Shown here one piece after another: positions 18,326-26,182 of a stretch of 64,000 nucleotides of DNA. The position numbers and the translations under genes are program-made. The DNA comes from Patulibacter americanus DSM 16676 (lineage in GTDB: Bacteria; Actinomycetota; Thermoleophilia; Solirubrobacterales; Solirubrobacteraceae). The DNA is taken from assembly GCF_000420025.1 (NCBI RefSeq), contig NZ_ATUD01000011.1, forward strand, positions 1 through 64,000. The letters are read 5' to 3'. The notes below the pieces were generated by a model. It was not told the origin of the DNA. It was given only the letters and a program-made list of their open reading frames with translations, and did no database searches. Each line of letters begins with the position of its first letter. The first letter of the stretch is position 1.

Positions 18326-19366
18326 TCAGCGCGCGGCGGGCACCCGCGCGCAGGCAGCCTCGACGGCGGCGGCGAAGGCGTCGACCTCGTCCTCGGTCGT
18401 GTCGAAGGCGCACATCCAGCGGACCTCGCCCGTCGCCTCGTTCCACGTGTAGAAGCGGAACTCCTCGCGGACGGCGTCGGCGACGCCCGCGGGCAGGAGG
18501 GCGAAGACCGCGTTGGCCTGGATCTCCTGCGTCAGCGTCACGCCGTCGATGGCTGCCACGCGCTCGCCCAGGCGGGTGGCCATCGCGTTGGCGTGCGCGG
18601 CGCTGCGGCGCCAGAGGTCGCCCTCCAGGAGCGCGACGAACTGCGCTGCGATGAACCGGCCCTTCGACGCGAGCTGCATGTGCTGCTTGCGCAGGAACGC
18701 GGTGCCCTCGCCGATGCCGTCCGTGAGCAGGACGAGTGCCTCGCCGCCGAGCAGCCCGTTCTTCGTGCCGCCGAACGAGACCGCGTCGACGCCGACGTCC
18801 GTGGTGGTGGCGGCGAGCGACACGCCCAGCCCGGCGGCCGCGTTGGCCAGCCGGGAGCCGTCGACGTGCAGGAGCAGCCCGTGCGCGTGGGCGTGGTCGG
18901 CCAGCGCCCGTAGCTCGTCCGGCGTGTAGCGGGTGCCGAGCTCGGTGCTCTGGGTGACGGACACGACGCGCGGCTGCACGGCGTGCTCGTCGCCCACGCG
19001 GTCCAGCCGCAGGTCGACGAGCTCGGGCGTGAGCTTGCCGTCCGACGTCGGGACCGTCAGGAGCTTCACGCCGGCCATCGCCTCGGGCGCACCGCCCTCG
19101 TCGACGTTGACGTGGGCGGTCTCGGCGCAGATGACGCCCTCCCACCCGCGGCAGAGCGCCCGGTACGCGAGCACGTTGGCGCCCGTGCCGTTGAACACGA
19201 GCCAGGTGCGCGCCGTCGGACCGAAGTGGTCGCGGAACAGCCCCTCGGCCCGGGCGGTCCAGTCGTCCTCGCCGTAGGCGACGGCGTGGTCGACGTTCGC
19301 CTCCGCGATCGCCGTCAGCACCTCGGGATGGACGCCGGCGTAGTTGTCGGAGGCGAAGCCCTTCAT
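18326..19366 (-). CDS. Low-specificity threonine aldolase
   Basis: 346 residues. A PLP fold-type I enzyme cleaving threonine (or allo-threonine) to glycine and acetaldehyde. The N-terminal MKGFASDNYAGVHPEVL is characteristic. PLP-binding residues include Asp169-Gly-Ser-Arg172 (HVDGSRL) and the Schiff-base Lys202 in SFGGTKNGLLGG. ATG 19366 overlaps the stop of the upstream gene (ATGA at 19363-19366), so translation is coupled to the 716-residue protein. The genes on either side point to a metabolic operon under the divergent AsnC/Lrp regulator. Confidence 0.93.
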   Translation of the reverse strand: MKGFASDNYAGVHPEVLTAIAEANVDHAVAYGEDDWTARAEGLFRDHFGPTARTWLVFNGTGANVLAYRALCRGWEGVICAETAHVNVDEGGAPEAMAGVKLLTVPTSDGKLTPELVDLRLDRVGDEHAVQPRVVSVTQSTELGTRYTPDELRALADHAHAHGLLLHVDGSRLANAAAGLGVSLAATTTDVGVDAVSFGGTKNGLLGGEALVLLTDGIGEGTAFLRKQHMQLASKGRFIAAQFVALLEGDLWRRSAAHANAMATRLGERVAAIDGVTLTQEIQANAVFALLPAGVADAVREEFRFYTWNEATGEVRWMCAFDTTEDEVDAFAAAVEAACARVPAAR

Positions 19367-21513
19367 GCGACCAGCGTGGCAGGCTCGGCCGCGGACGCGC
19401 CGCGACGGGCCCGCGCGGGGCGCTCCAGCACCGGCTGCATCTTCACGCGCAGCGAGCTGTAGAAGATCGACAGCGGGAACTCGTCCTCGAGCACCTGGTC
19501 GACGTGGATGCGCGGGTCCGGGACCTCGGCGAGCGGCTGCTCGGCCCAGACGGAGCCGGACGCCGGCGGCACGTAGGTGGCGACGAGCTCGTGCGCGGCC
19601 TTCCAGTGGCCGAGCTTCGTGCGGTCGATGCCGTCGCGGTAGAGGTTCTCCACCAGCGTACGCAGCTCGAGCACGCCCTCGGCGACGTTGTCCCACTCGA
19701 TGGACAGGCGGTTGTCCGTCCAGTGCAGGCGCCCCGTGCGGTGCAGGTAGGCGAACAGCAGCTGGCCGCCGAGGCCGTCGTAGTTGCGGTTGCGCGTGCC
19801 GGTGACCGGGAAGCGGAACAGGCGGTCGAGCAGGATCGCGTACTGCGCGTCACGGGCGACGGCGACGCCCTCGCCCTCCAGGCGCACGGCCTCACCGAAC
19901 GCCGTCAGGTCGCAACGGAGCTCCTCCAGCGCGTACATCCAGTACGGCATCCGCTGGCGGATCATGAAGGGGTCGAACGGCAGGTCGCCGTGGGAGTGCG
20001 CGCGGTCGTGCACGAGGTCCCACAGCAGGTAGGCGTCCTGCGCGGCGCGCTGGTTGGCGCACAGGGCGGCGACGTCCGGCGGCAGGTCCAGGCGCAGGAT
20101 GTCCGCGGCACCGGTCACCGTGCGGCGGAAGCGCTCGGCCTCGCGGTCGCAGAAGATCCCGCCGAAGTGGTTGGCGGCCTTCTCGGCGACGGAGACCGTC
20201 TCGGGGAAGAGCACGGCGCACTCGGAGTCGTAGCCCGAGGTGTGGTCGACGAACGTGACCGGGACGAACTTCTCGTTGTCGTAGCGCTCGCCCTCGAGGT
20301 GCGCGAGCCAGTCCGGCCACGGCACGCGGACGAGCAGGGCCTCGAAGGCCGTGTCGCGCGAGCCGTTCTGCTTGTACATCGGGAAGACGACGAGGTGCTC
20401 GACGCCGTCGCGACGCTCGAGGTCCGGACGGAAGACCTCCAGCGAGGGACCGAAGTCCGGGACGCCGAAGCCGTCCTGGACCCAGCGCTCGAGGTCGGAC
20501 CGCACGGCGACGAGGTACGCCTCCTGGTGCGGCAGGTGCTGGGCCAGCGCCTCGATGGCGCCGGTCATCACGGGCACGAGGCGCTCGGCGGCCGCGCGGC
20601 CGTCGGCGTCGTCCTCGGCCAGCGCGCCGTTGGGCAGCTGGTGCGCCCGGAGCTCCTCGACCGCGTCGACGAGCTGCGCCCACGCCGGGTCGTCGTAGGC
20701 GGCGGAGGGCGCGGGGGCCTCCTCGTGCGCCAGGCCGCCGGCGGCGGACCACAGGACGAGGTCGCGCCAGAGCGCCTCGTGCGACTCGTGCTCCAGGCAG
20801 TCGTCGCCGAAGAGGTCGGAGTCGCCCAGGACGACGACGCGGCCCGCGCCGACCTCGACGACCGCGGCGAGCGGGGCGTTCGGGGTCGAGGCGGAGGACG
20901 AGGTGCGGGCGATCGCGCGGGCGTCGCCGGAGAGCTCGAGCGTGGCGGCGCGGTAGAAGCACGCGGAGTCGACACCGGAGAGCAGGTCGACGCCGCCGAT
21001 GCGGGCGGGCGGCAGGTCGGCCAGGATCCAGTGCGGGGCGTCGCGGTGCTGCTGGTAGTCCGAGACGACGTCGTTGTTGATGGCGACGCCGTAGCGGCCC
21101 ACGAGCTCCTGCAGGTTGTTGCCGTACTTCTCCTGCTCCTCCTCGCCCAGGACGATGAGGCCGCCGCCGGCGCGGACCCACGCGTCGATCGCGTCGAGCT
21201 CCTCGCGGGCGAGGAGCGGACCGCCCCCGGGAACGGTCCGCTCCCACCGCGGATCCGACGGATGCGCGATCACGAGCACGTCGACGCCTTCCAGCACCTC
21301 GGGGGTGAGGGTCCCCTCGGTGTGGGCCTGGACGTCCATGTCCCAGCTCCGCAGCCGCTCGGCGGCCTGCGCGTAGGAGGAGTCCTCGGGGTGCGACGGC
21401 TGCATGACGCGCGCGACGTCGGGCCTGATCGTCCAGGCCTCGCCGTGCGCCTCGTCGAACAGCACGCGGGCGAGCGGTCGTCGGGTGGGCACGGGAGAGA
21501 GTTCGAGGCGCAT
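19363..21513 (-). CDS. Uncharacterised two-part protein: GATase1/ThuA-like N-terminus and gluzincin-like C-terminus (DUF6421-like)
   Basis: 716 residues. Residues 12-260 look like a class-I amidotransferase/ThuA-like alpha-beta domain: VDVLVIAHPSD, AWVRAGGGLIVLGE, AGRVVVLGDSDLFGDD; no Cys nucleophile is seen at the expected elbow. Residues about 275-716 are, from memory, like DUF6421 (moderate certainty). Within them, H502-D-R-A-H506 and E530-E-L-R-C-D535 are followed by GGQLLFAYLHRTGRLHW and a C-terminal helix pair. This order resembles the HExxxH...EECRAD...NYLxxKG layout of M49 dipeptidyl-peptidase III-like zinc proteins, with Asp in place of Glu in the HD motif. Zinc binding and peptidase activity are inference. 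It is the first gene of the operon, divergent from an AsnC regulator. Confidence 0.75.
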   Translation of the reverse strand: MRLELSPVPTRRPLARVLFDEAHGEAWTIRPDVARVMQPSHPEDSSYAQAAERLRSWDMDVQAHTEGTLTPEVLEGVDVLVIAHPSDPRWERTVPGGGPLLAREELDAIDAWVRAGGGLIVLGEEEQEKYGNNLQELVGRYGVAINNDVVSDYQQHRDAPHWILADLPPARIGGVDLLSGVDSACFYRAATLELSGDARAIARTSSSASTPNAPLAAVVEVGAGRVVVLGDSDLFGDDCLEHESHEALWRDLVLWSAAGGLAHEEAPAPSAAYDDPAWAQLVDAVEELRAHQLPNGALAEDDADGRAAAERLVPVMTGAIEALAQHLPHQEAYLVAVRSDLERWVQDGFGVPDFGPSLEVFRPDLERRDGVEHLVVFPMYKQNGSRDTAFEALLVRVPWPDWLAHLEGERYDNEKFVPVTFVDHTSGYDSECAVLFPETVSVAEKAANHFGGIFCDREAERFRRTVTGAADILRLDLPPDVAALCANQRAAQDAYLLWDLVHDRAHSHGDLPFDPFMIRQRMPYWMYALEELRCDLTAFGEAVRLEGEGVAVARDAQYAILLDRLFRFPVTGTRNRNYDGLGGQLLFAYLHRTGRLHWTDNRLSIEWDNVAEGVLELRTLVENLYRDGIDRTKLGHWKAAHELVATYVPPASGSVWAEQPLAEVPDPRIHVDQVLEDEFPLSIFYSSLRVKMQPVLERPARARRGASAAEPATLVA

Positions 21514-21563
21514 GGCGATGGAACAAGGCTACGGGCCACACCCGTGCGCTGTCGATGCCGCTT

Positions 21564-21593
21564 TGCGTCGAATCCGTGCCAGAATCGAACGCA
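21564..21593. promoter_or_regulatory. Candidate AsnC/Lrp site overlapping the asnC start
   Basis: TGCGTCGA (21564-21571) and TCGAACGCA (21585-21593) form an inverted repeat with a one-base offset, spanning the asnC ATG. A possible -10 (AGAATC, 21581-21586) lies only 6 bp before the ATG, which would give a nearly leaderless transcript. Confidence 0.35.
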
Positions 21594-22045
21594 TGGACGA
21601 CGTCGACCGACAGATTCTTGCGTTGCTGCTCGAGGACGGCCGACGCACGTACGACGACGTCGCCGCGAGGGTCTCCATGAGCGCCCCGTCCGCCAAGCGC
21701 CGCATCGACCGCCTGCGCGCCTCGGGCGTGCTCAAGGGCTTCACCGCCGTCATCGACCACGGCGCCCTCGGCTACGAGACGGAGGCGCTGATCGAGCTGT
21801 TCTACGGCCCGGCAGTGCAGCTCGACGAGGTCGCGGCCTCGCTGCGGGTCCGCCCCGAGGTCGTCGAGGCGTGGAGCGTCACGGGCGAGCCCGACGCGAT
21901 CGCCCGCGTCCGCACCCGCGACAACGCGGACCTCGAGCGCCTGATCCGCGATCTGCAGCGCGACGGCGCGGTCGTCCGCACCCGCTCCCAGGTCGTCCTC
22001 TCCCGCCTCGTCGGCCCGGGCGAGGCGGGGAGGCCGGAGGACTAG
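21593..22045 (+). CDS. AsnC/Lrp-family transcriptional regulator
   Basis: 150 residues from ATG 21593. It starts MDDVDRQILALLLEDGRRTY, the classic AsnC opening, with HTH YDDVAARVSMSAPSAKRRIDRL (about 20-42) and a C-terminal RAM (ligand-binding) domain from about residue 65 (ALIELFYGPAVQLDEVAASL, VEAWSVTGEPDAIARV). The longer frame from 21404 would cover the promoter and is rejected. It is divergent from the unknown/threonine aldolase/dehydrogenase operon with 79 bp between starts. The likely effector is an amino acid such as threonine or glycine, which is inference from context. Confidence 0.93.
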   Translation: MDDVDRQILALLLEDGRRTYDDVAARVSMSAPSAKRRIDRLRASGVLKGFTAVIDHGALGYETEALIELFYGPAVQLDEVAASLRVRPEVVEAWSVTGEPDAIARVRTRDNADLERLIRDLQRDGAVVRTRSQVVLSRLVGPGEAGRPED

Positions 22046-22075
22046 ACCCGGCCAGCGCTCCGAGTGACGTGCCCG

Positions 22076-22474
22076 CTAGTTCTGCGCCCCGCCGATGCCC
22101 AGGCGGGCGTCGGCGAAGCCGGGCGGGCTCGAGATGATCTGCGAGAACCGCACGACGGTGACGATGTCGTCCTGCGTCACGGTGCGGCCGTAGATCTGCT
22201 CGAGGAAGTGGATGAGCTCGTCGTGGCGACGGAACTCGGGGTTGTCGTGCTCGATGTCGCGCGGCGAGAGGTCGCGGACGCGCTTGACCTCGACGGCGTC
22301 GATGACGGCGTCGAAGATCTTCTCCCGTGGCGAGAACTGGTACCCGATCGTCACGAGCACCGCCTGGTTCTTGCGGTACTTGTGGCTCTTGTCGCCCAGC
22401 CGGATCGTGGCCGTCTTGCGGCCCCGCTTCAGCTGGTCGGCGAAGATGCGCGAGTAGAAGTTCAGGACCTGCAT
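22076..22474 (-). CDS. ASCH-domain protein
   Basis: 132 residues. The opening MQVLNFYSRIFADQLKRGRKTATIRLGD matches the ASCH fold (PUA-like beta barrel), whose G.K..T.R segment lies on the proposed RNA- or nucleotide-binding face. Residues 85-132 extend past a minimal ASCH domain, with a helical segment ELIHFLEQIYGRTVTQDDIVTVVRF. ASCH proteins are proposed RNA-binding or N-acyl-nucleoside hydrolase enzymes; the role here is unknown. It is the third gene of a crp-nudix-asch unit, 12 bp from the NUDIX gene. Confidence 0.8.
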   Translation of the reverse strand: MQVLNFYSRIFADQLKRGRKTATIRLGDKSHKYRKNQAVLVTIGYQFSPREKIFDAVIDAVEVKRVRDLSPRDIEHDNPEFRRHDELIHFLEQIYGRTVTQDDIVTVVRFSQIISSPPGFADARLGIGGAQN

Positions 22475-22486
22475 CGGCGCTGAACC

Positions 22487-23086
22487 CTAACGGGCCTCGG
22501 GCCTGCGGGCCATCGCCTCGGCCACCATCTTGCGATCGCCAGGGAATGCGAGCTCCTTCGCGGCCTGCTCCAGCGGCATCCAGTAGGCCCGCGTGACCTC
22601 GAACCCGTCGGCGACCGGCTCGCCCGAGACGTGGTCGCACAGGTACATCCGGACGGTCTTGCGGATCCGCTTGCCCTCCCGCTGGTACCAGTAGACGACC
22701 TCGCCGAGCCGGGCGGTGATCGACGCGGTGACCTGCGTCTCCTCCCAGATCTCGCGGATCGCGGCGGTCGGCGGGTCCTCCCCCTCCTCGGGGTGCCCCT
22801 TCGGCAGGGTCGCGATCGTGCGGCCGTCCGGACGGACGGGGTTGATCACCAGGCAGGAGCCGTCGCGGACGACGACGCCGCCGGACGAGAACTCCTTCTC
22901 CGCCGGGGTCGCCCCACCACCGCGTCCGCCGCGGCGGCCCCGACGACGGCGACGGGAGGACCGCGACGCGCCGCCCGCGGGGGTGCCCGCGGCGTCGGAG
23001 GTGTCGGACGACGGCGCGTTCTCGGCGCCGGCGGCGGGATCCTTGGCGGGGCGGCCGGAGCGGCGTCCCCGTTGTCGCCCCGCCAT
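22487..23086 (-). CDS. NUDIX hydrolase with basic N-terminal tail
   Basis: 199 residues. The first 62 residues are disordered and Arg/Gly-rich (RRRRRGRRGGRGGG), suggesting nucleic-acid contact. The NUDIX domain follows: the box G97-x5-E103-x7-R111-E112-x2-E115-E116 is complete, with the catalytic Glu pair present and Gln at the usual Gly position. It hydrolyses a nucleoside diphosphate linked to X; the substrate is not readable. The KTVRMYLCD strand and one-domain plan resemble diadenosine/dinucleotide polyphosphate hydrolases. Its ATG overlaps the Crp-family stop by one base (TGATG), indicating coupled translation. Confidence 0.88.
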   Translation of the reverse strand: MAGRQRGRRSGRPAKDPAAGAENAPSSDTSDAAGTPAGGASRSSRRRRRGRRGGRGGGATPAEKEFSSGGVVVRDGSCLVINPVRPDGRTIATLPKGHPEEGEDPPTAAIREIWEETQVTASITARLGEVVYWYQREGKRIRKTVRMYLCDHVSGEPVADGFEVTRAYWMPLEQAAKELAFPGDRKMVAEAMARRPEAR

Positions 23087-23799
23087 CAGTACACGTAGCG
23101 GTCCAGCGCCGCCGGATCGTGCACGAGGATGCGGCCGCGTCCCTGCTTGAGGACCCCGGCCCGCTCGAGCACGGCCAGGAAGCGGCTGGCGGACTCGCGC
23201 GAGCTGCCGGCGAGCTGCGCGATGTCGGCCTGCGTGATGCGGATCTCGACCTCGTCCGCGTCGTTGCCCTCGTCGCGCGCCTGCTCGACGAGCCGGGCCA
23301 TGACGCCCGCCACGCGGGACTGCACGGTCTGGAAGGACTGGCGGGAGAGGCGCTCGTTGGCCTCGCGCAGCCGACGGCCGAGCGCGACGACGAGCTTCGC
23401 CGAGATGTCCGGGTGCTCGCGCATCAGGCGGCGCATGTCGCCGGCGAGGATCGCGAGGGCCTGGACGCGGTCGAGCGCCTCGACGGTGGCGGAGCGGCGG
23501 TCCGTGTCGAACATCGCCAGCTCGCCGAAGATGTCGCCGACGCCGAAGTGGGCCAGGGTGATCGCCCGCCCGTCAGCGTGGTGGCGCACTGCGCGGCAGT
23601 GCCCCTCCTTGACGATGTAGCACGTGTCCGACTTGTCGCCCTCGCGGAAGATCACCTGCTGCGGCGAGAAGCGCCGCGGCACGGCGACCTCTGCCACGCG
23701 CTGGAGATCCTCCGGCGCGAGGGCCTCGAAGACCGGCACGCGGCCGAGAAGCTCGAGCGTCGGATCGATGTCGTTGACCTGTTGCTCGGCGGCGCCCAC
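23086..23799 (-). CDS. Crp/Fnr-family transcriptional regulator
   Basis: 237 residues from GTG 23799 (MGAAEQQVNDIDPTLELLGRVPVF). An open frame to 23991 exists, but it runs into palindromic repeats and lacks coding character. The cyclic-nucleotide-binding beta-roll spans about 15-125: FSPQQVIFREGDKSDTCYIV, FGVGDIFGELAMFDTDRRSA, with the GELA.F...RSAT phosphate-binding cassette present, so cAMP or a related ligand is plausible. The HTH is TQADIAQLAGSSRESASRFLAVL (about 185-210). There is no Fnr-type Cys cluster. It leads the crp-nudix-asch unit. Confidence 0.9.
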   Translation of the reverse strand: MGAAEQQVNDIDPTLELLGRVPVFEALAPEDLQRVAEVAVPRRFSPQQVIFREGDKSDTCYIVKEGHCRAVRHHADGRAITLAHFGVGDIFGELAMFDTDRRSATVEALDRVQALAILAGDMRRLMREHPDISAKLVVALGRRLREANERLSRQSFQTVQSRVAGVMARLVEQARDEGNDADEVEIRITQADIAQLAGSSRESASRFLAVLERAGVLKQGRGRILVHDPAALDRYVY

Positions 23800-24221
23800 A
23801 CCTATGGGAATACCACACGTGCCGGTCGGTCGGGTGGAATCCGTCCCGGCCGACGGCACGCGTGAGGGGCCAGCGGAGGGCGCTCGAACGGCGATCGCGG
23901 CACGCGGAGCGGGCCGTTCAGACACGCGGCGCGGGGATCGAGGCGGATTCCCGTCGCCCGGCGACGCCGATCCGCCTCGACCGGCGAGCACGGGTGGGAA
24001 CGCGGCACGGTGAGGCGGATTCGGACCGCCATGCGGCGGTGATCCGCCTCACCGCGCCAGCCGTCCCACCCACGCAGCGTTCCACCCGCGCCAGCCGTCC
24101 ACCCGCGCCAGCGTTCCGACCGCAGCCGCCGTCGACCCGCGCCAGCGTTCCGACCGCAGCCGCCGTCGACCGGCGCCCGTCGCACCCGCGCCCCTGGTCG
24201 GCCAGGGTGCGACGCAGACCG
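23800..24221. repeat. 422-bp spacer with nested palindromes and a 34-bp tandem repeat
   Basis: No convincing gene. Three inverted repeats occur in a row: arms 23886-23892/23913-23919 (7 bp); arms 23938-23948/23970-23980 (11 bp) with an inner hairpin CGTCGC-CCG-GCGACG; arms 24008-24020/24042-24054 (13 bp) with an inner hairpin ACCGCC-ATGC-GGCGGT. The last two share the outer core GAGGCGGAT/ATCCGCCTC and the same nested design. A tandem repeat follows: 24097-24130 and 24131-24164 are 34-bp copies differing at one base, with partial copies at 24080-24094 and 24165-24178. Confidence 0.8.
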
Positions 24222-25559
24222 TCAGGCCCTGCCGATGACCCGGTCGCGACCGGCCGCGGCGGCCCGCCGGCGCAGGACGACTCCCCCGCCCAGCAGCAGG
24301 GCGACCGGCAGCAGCACGACCGCGCCCACCAGGGCCACGCCCGCACCGACCTCGACGACCCGCCCGGCGTCGCGCCACGCGTCGCCCAGCCCCCACCGCC
24401 CGTCGTCGACCTTCGGCGGCGGGGCCGCGGCGGAGTCCTCCTGGGTCGTCAGCCGCAGAGCGATCCGCGCGGTGGCGGTGCGTCCGCGCAGCGCGTCGCG
24501 CTCGGCCTCGAGCCCGGCGATGCGCGAGGAGCGCAGCCGCAGCTCCCGGCGGCGGGCGGCGCGCCGGTCCGCGTCGACGGTCCGGGCGAGCTGCAGCCGC
24601 AGCGCGGCGCGGTCGGCCCGTTCGTCGTCCAGGCGGTCCTGCAGCGAGGCGGCCTGCTCCGTCACGTCGGTCGAGGACCGCGACAGCCGCACGGGCCGGC
24701 CGATCCGCCCGAGCGCCGCGACCGTCGCGTCGAGCCGCCCGACGGGGACGACCACGTCGAAGCTCCCGCCGGCCCGGTCGCCGCGCTCGCGGACGGAGGA
24801 CGAGGCGAGGTAGCCGCCGGCGTCCTCGGCCACCGTCGAGACGCGGGCGGCCGCGCGAGCGACGCCGTCGGGCGCCACGCGGACGGTCTGCCGCACGTTC
24901 CGGATCACGCGGCGATCGGCGGAGAGATCGGGCGGGGTCCCGGCCGACCTCGACGGCGCCGCGCTCGCCGTGCCGGTGGCGGTCGACGCGCCGGACGCCG
25001 GCCGCGGCGATTCGGCCGCGGTCGGCGCCGGCCCGTCCCCTTCGCCGGACTGCTGGTCGAGCTTCGTGGTCGCCCCCGACGCCTGGTCCGCCTCGGTCTC
25101 CCGTTCCAGCTCGCCACCGGAGCTCAGGTCCTCGATGTACGTAGCCCCGTCGTCGCCCGTGAACCAGCCGTCGGTGGCGACGCCGCCCACGGGGATCGCC
25201 ACCGCCACGGCCGCGGCGAGGCCCAGCGCGACGCGGCGCCGACGCGCGGCCCGTGGGGCGACCGGCTCACGGCGCGGAGCGCGCTGGGCGGCCCGGGTCT
25301 CCGCCGCGCGCTCGTCGAGCCGGGCGCGGGCCTCGGCGTCGAGCGCCGGACGCGTGGCGCGGACGTCGGAGACGAGCGTGGCGAGCGACCCGGGGGCAGC
25401 GCCGAGGCCGTCGGTGTGGCGGGTGTCGCCCTCGTGACCAGCGCGGTCTGCCTCGGCCGGGGCCGGCTGCTCGGCGGACGTCTCCCCCCGCAGCGCGGCG
25501 TCGAGGGCGTCCAGCTCGTCCTGGATCGCGGGGTCGAGTCGACGGTCAGACCGCAGCAC
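24222..25559 (-). CDS. DUF4349 membrane protein with anti-sigma-like N-terminus
   Basis: 445 residues from GTG 25559. Residues 1-90 are cytoplasmic and carry short acidic helices (AIQDELDALDAALRGE, LATLVSDVRATRPALD) like anti-sigma or sigma-partner segments. One TM follows (about 108-127), then an extracytoplasmic Ser/Ala/Pro-rich linker and a DUF4349 domain (about 218-390: NVRQTVRVAPDGVARAAARV, GGSFDVVVPVGRLDATVAAL, TEQAASLQDRLDD with coiled coil). A second TM (about 405-430) precedes a basic tail. Its start overlaps the sigma-factor stop by 14 bp, so the pair is co-translated. The likely role is membrane control of that sigma factor; partnership is inference. Confidence 0.85.
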   Translation of the reverse strand: MLRSDRRLDPAIQDELDALDAALRGETSAEQPAPAEADRAGHEGDTRHTDGLGAAPGSLATLVSDVRATRPALDAEARARLDERAAETRAAQRAPRREPVAPRAARRRRVALGLAAAVAVAIPVGGVATDGWFTGDDGATYIEDLSSGGELERETEADQASGATTKLDQQSGEGDGPAPTAAESPRPASGASTATGTASAAPSRSAGTPPDLSADRRVIRNVRQTVRVAPDGVARAAARVSTVAEDAGGYLASSSVRERGDRAGGSFDVVVPVGRLDATVAALGRIGRPVRLSRSSTDVTEQAASLQDRLDDERADRAALRLQLARTVDADRRAARRRELRLRSSRIAGLEAERDALRGRTATARIALRLTTQEDSAAAPPPKVDDGRWGLGDAWRDAGRVVEVGAGVALVGAVVLLPVALLLGGGVVLRRRAAAAGRDRVIGRA

Positions 25560-26097
25560 GGCACACCTCCCGGAGGTGGGTGAGGACGCGGTGCAGCCTG
25601 CTGCCCGCGTTCGTGGTGGAGATGCCGAGCACGGCGGCGATCTCCGCGTTGGACAGGCCGGAGTGGAACTTGAGCGCGACGAGCTCGCGCTCCGCGCCGG
25701 GAAGGGCCTCGATGGCGCGGGCGACGGCCGCGCGGCGGCGGGAGTCCTCGTCGCGCCGCGCGAGCTCGTCGGCGGGGTCGGGGACGGCGTCGTCCACGGG
25801 GTCGTGGGTGAGCTCGGCGCCCTTCTTGCGGCGGCGCAGCTCGTCGACGGCGGCGTTGCGGGCGATCCCGAACAGCCACGCCCGGGGTTCGCCGCGTCCG
25901 GGCCGGAACCGCCCCTGCCGCCGCAGCGCCCGCTCGAACGTCACCGCCACGACCTCCTCCGCCGCCGCCGGATCCCGCAGGACGGTGCAGGCGTAGGCGA
26001 AGAGGTCGTCGGCGCAGGAGCGCCAGAGCGCCTCGACGTCGAGTGGTGCGGAGCGCGGCATGGCGTGGGGCAGCGCGGCTGTCGCTGTCTCGCTCAT
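25546..26097 (-). CDS. ECF-type RNA polymerase sigma factor
   Basis: 183 residues from ATG 26097. Region 2 reads DLFAYACTVLRDPAAAEEVVAVTFERAL then PRAWLFGIARNAAVDELRRRKK; region 4 reads AIEALPGAERELVALKFHSGLSNAEIAAVLGISTTNAGSRLHRVL with a clear HTH. There are no regions 1 or 3, so this is a group-4 (ECF) sigma. A GTG at 26130 is in frame, but a strong hairpin (26119-26147) overlaps it, favouring the ATG. It directs RNA polymerase to a regulon that probably includes its own operon. It is immediately followed by the DUF4349 anti-sigma-like gene. Confidence 0.93.
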   Translation of the reverse strand: MSETATAALPHAMPRSAPLDVEALWRSCADDLFAYACTVLRDPAAAEEVVAVTFERALRRQGRFRPGRGEPRAWLFGIARNAAVDELRRRKKGAELTHDPVDDAVPDPADELARRDEDSRRRAAVARAIEALPGAERELVALKFHSGLSNAEIAAVLGISTTNAGSRLHRVLTHLREVCRAAV

Positions 26098-26118
26098 GGG
26101 GACACTACGGGCGGGGTC

Positions 26119-26147
26119 CGGACCCGTCACGGAATCCGTGGGGTCCG
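26119..26147 (-). terminator. Nested hairpin between GDPD and sigma-factor genes
   Basis: Outer arms CGGACCC (26119-26125) and GGGTCCG (26141-26147), and inner arms CACGGA and TCCGTG (26128-26133 and 26135-26140). It lies 36 bp after the GDPD stop, where it would terminate that transcript, and 22 bp before the sigma-factor ATG. Confidence 0.5.
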
Positions 26148-26182
26148 CCGCGGGCGGGGCACCCGCAGGCCGTTCTAGCCGG

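Noticed and set aside
23800-23991. N-terminal extension of the Crp-family protein
   Set aside because: The extension is low-complexity and overlaps palindromic repeats; the GTG at 23799 gives a normal-length family member.
24080-24178. CRISPR array from the 34-bp repeats
   Set aside because: The two units abut without spacers and there are no cas genes nearby.
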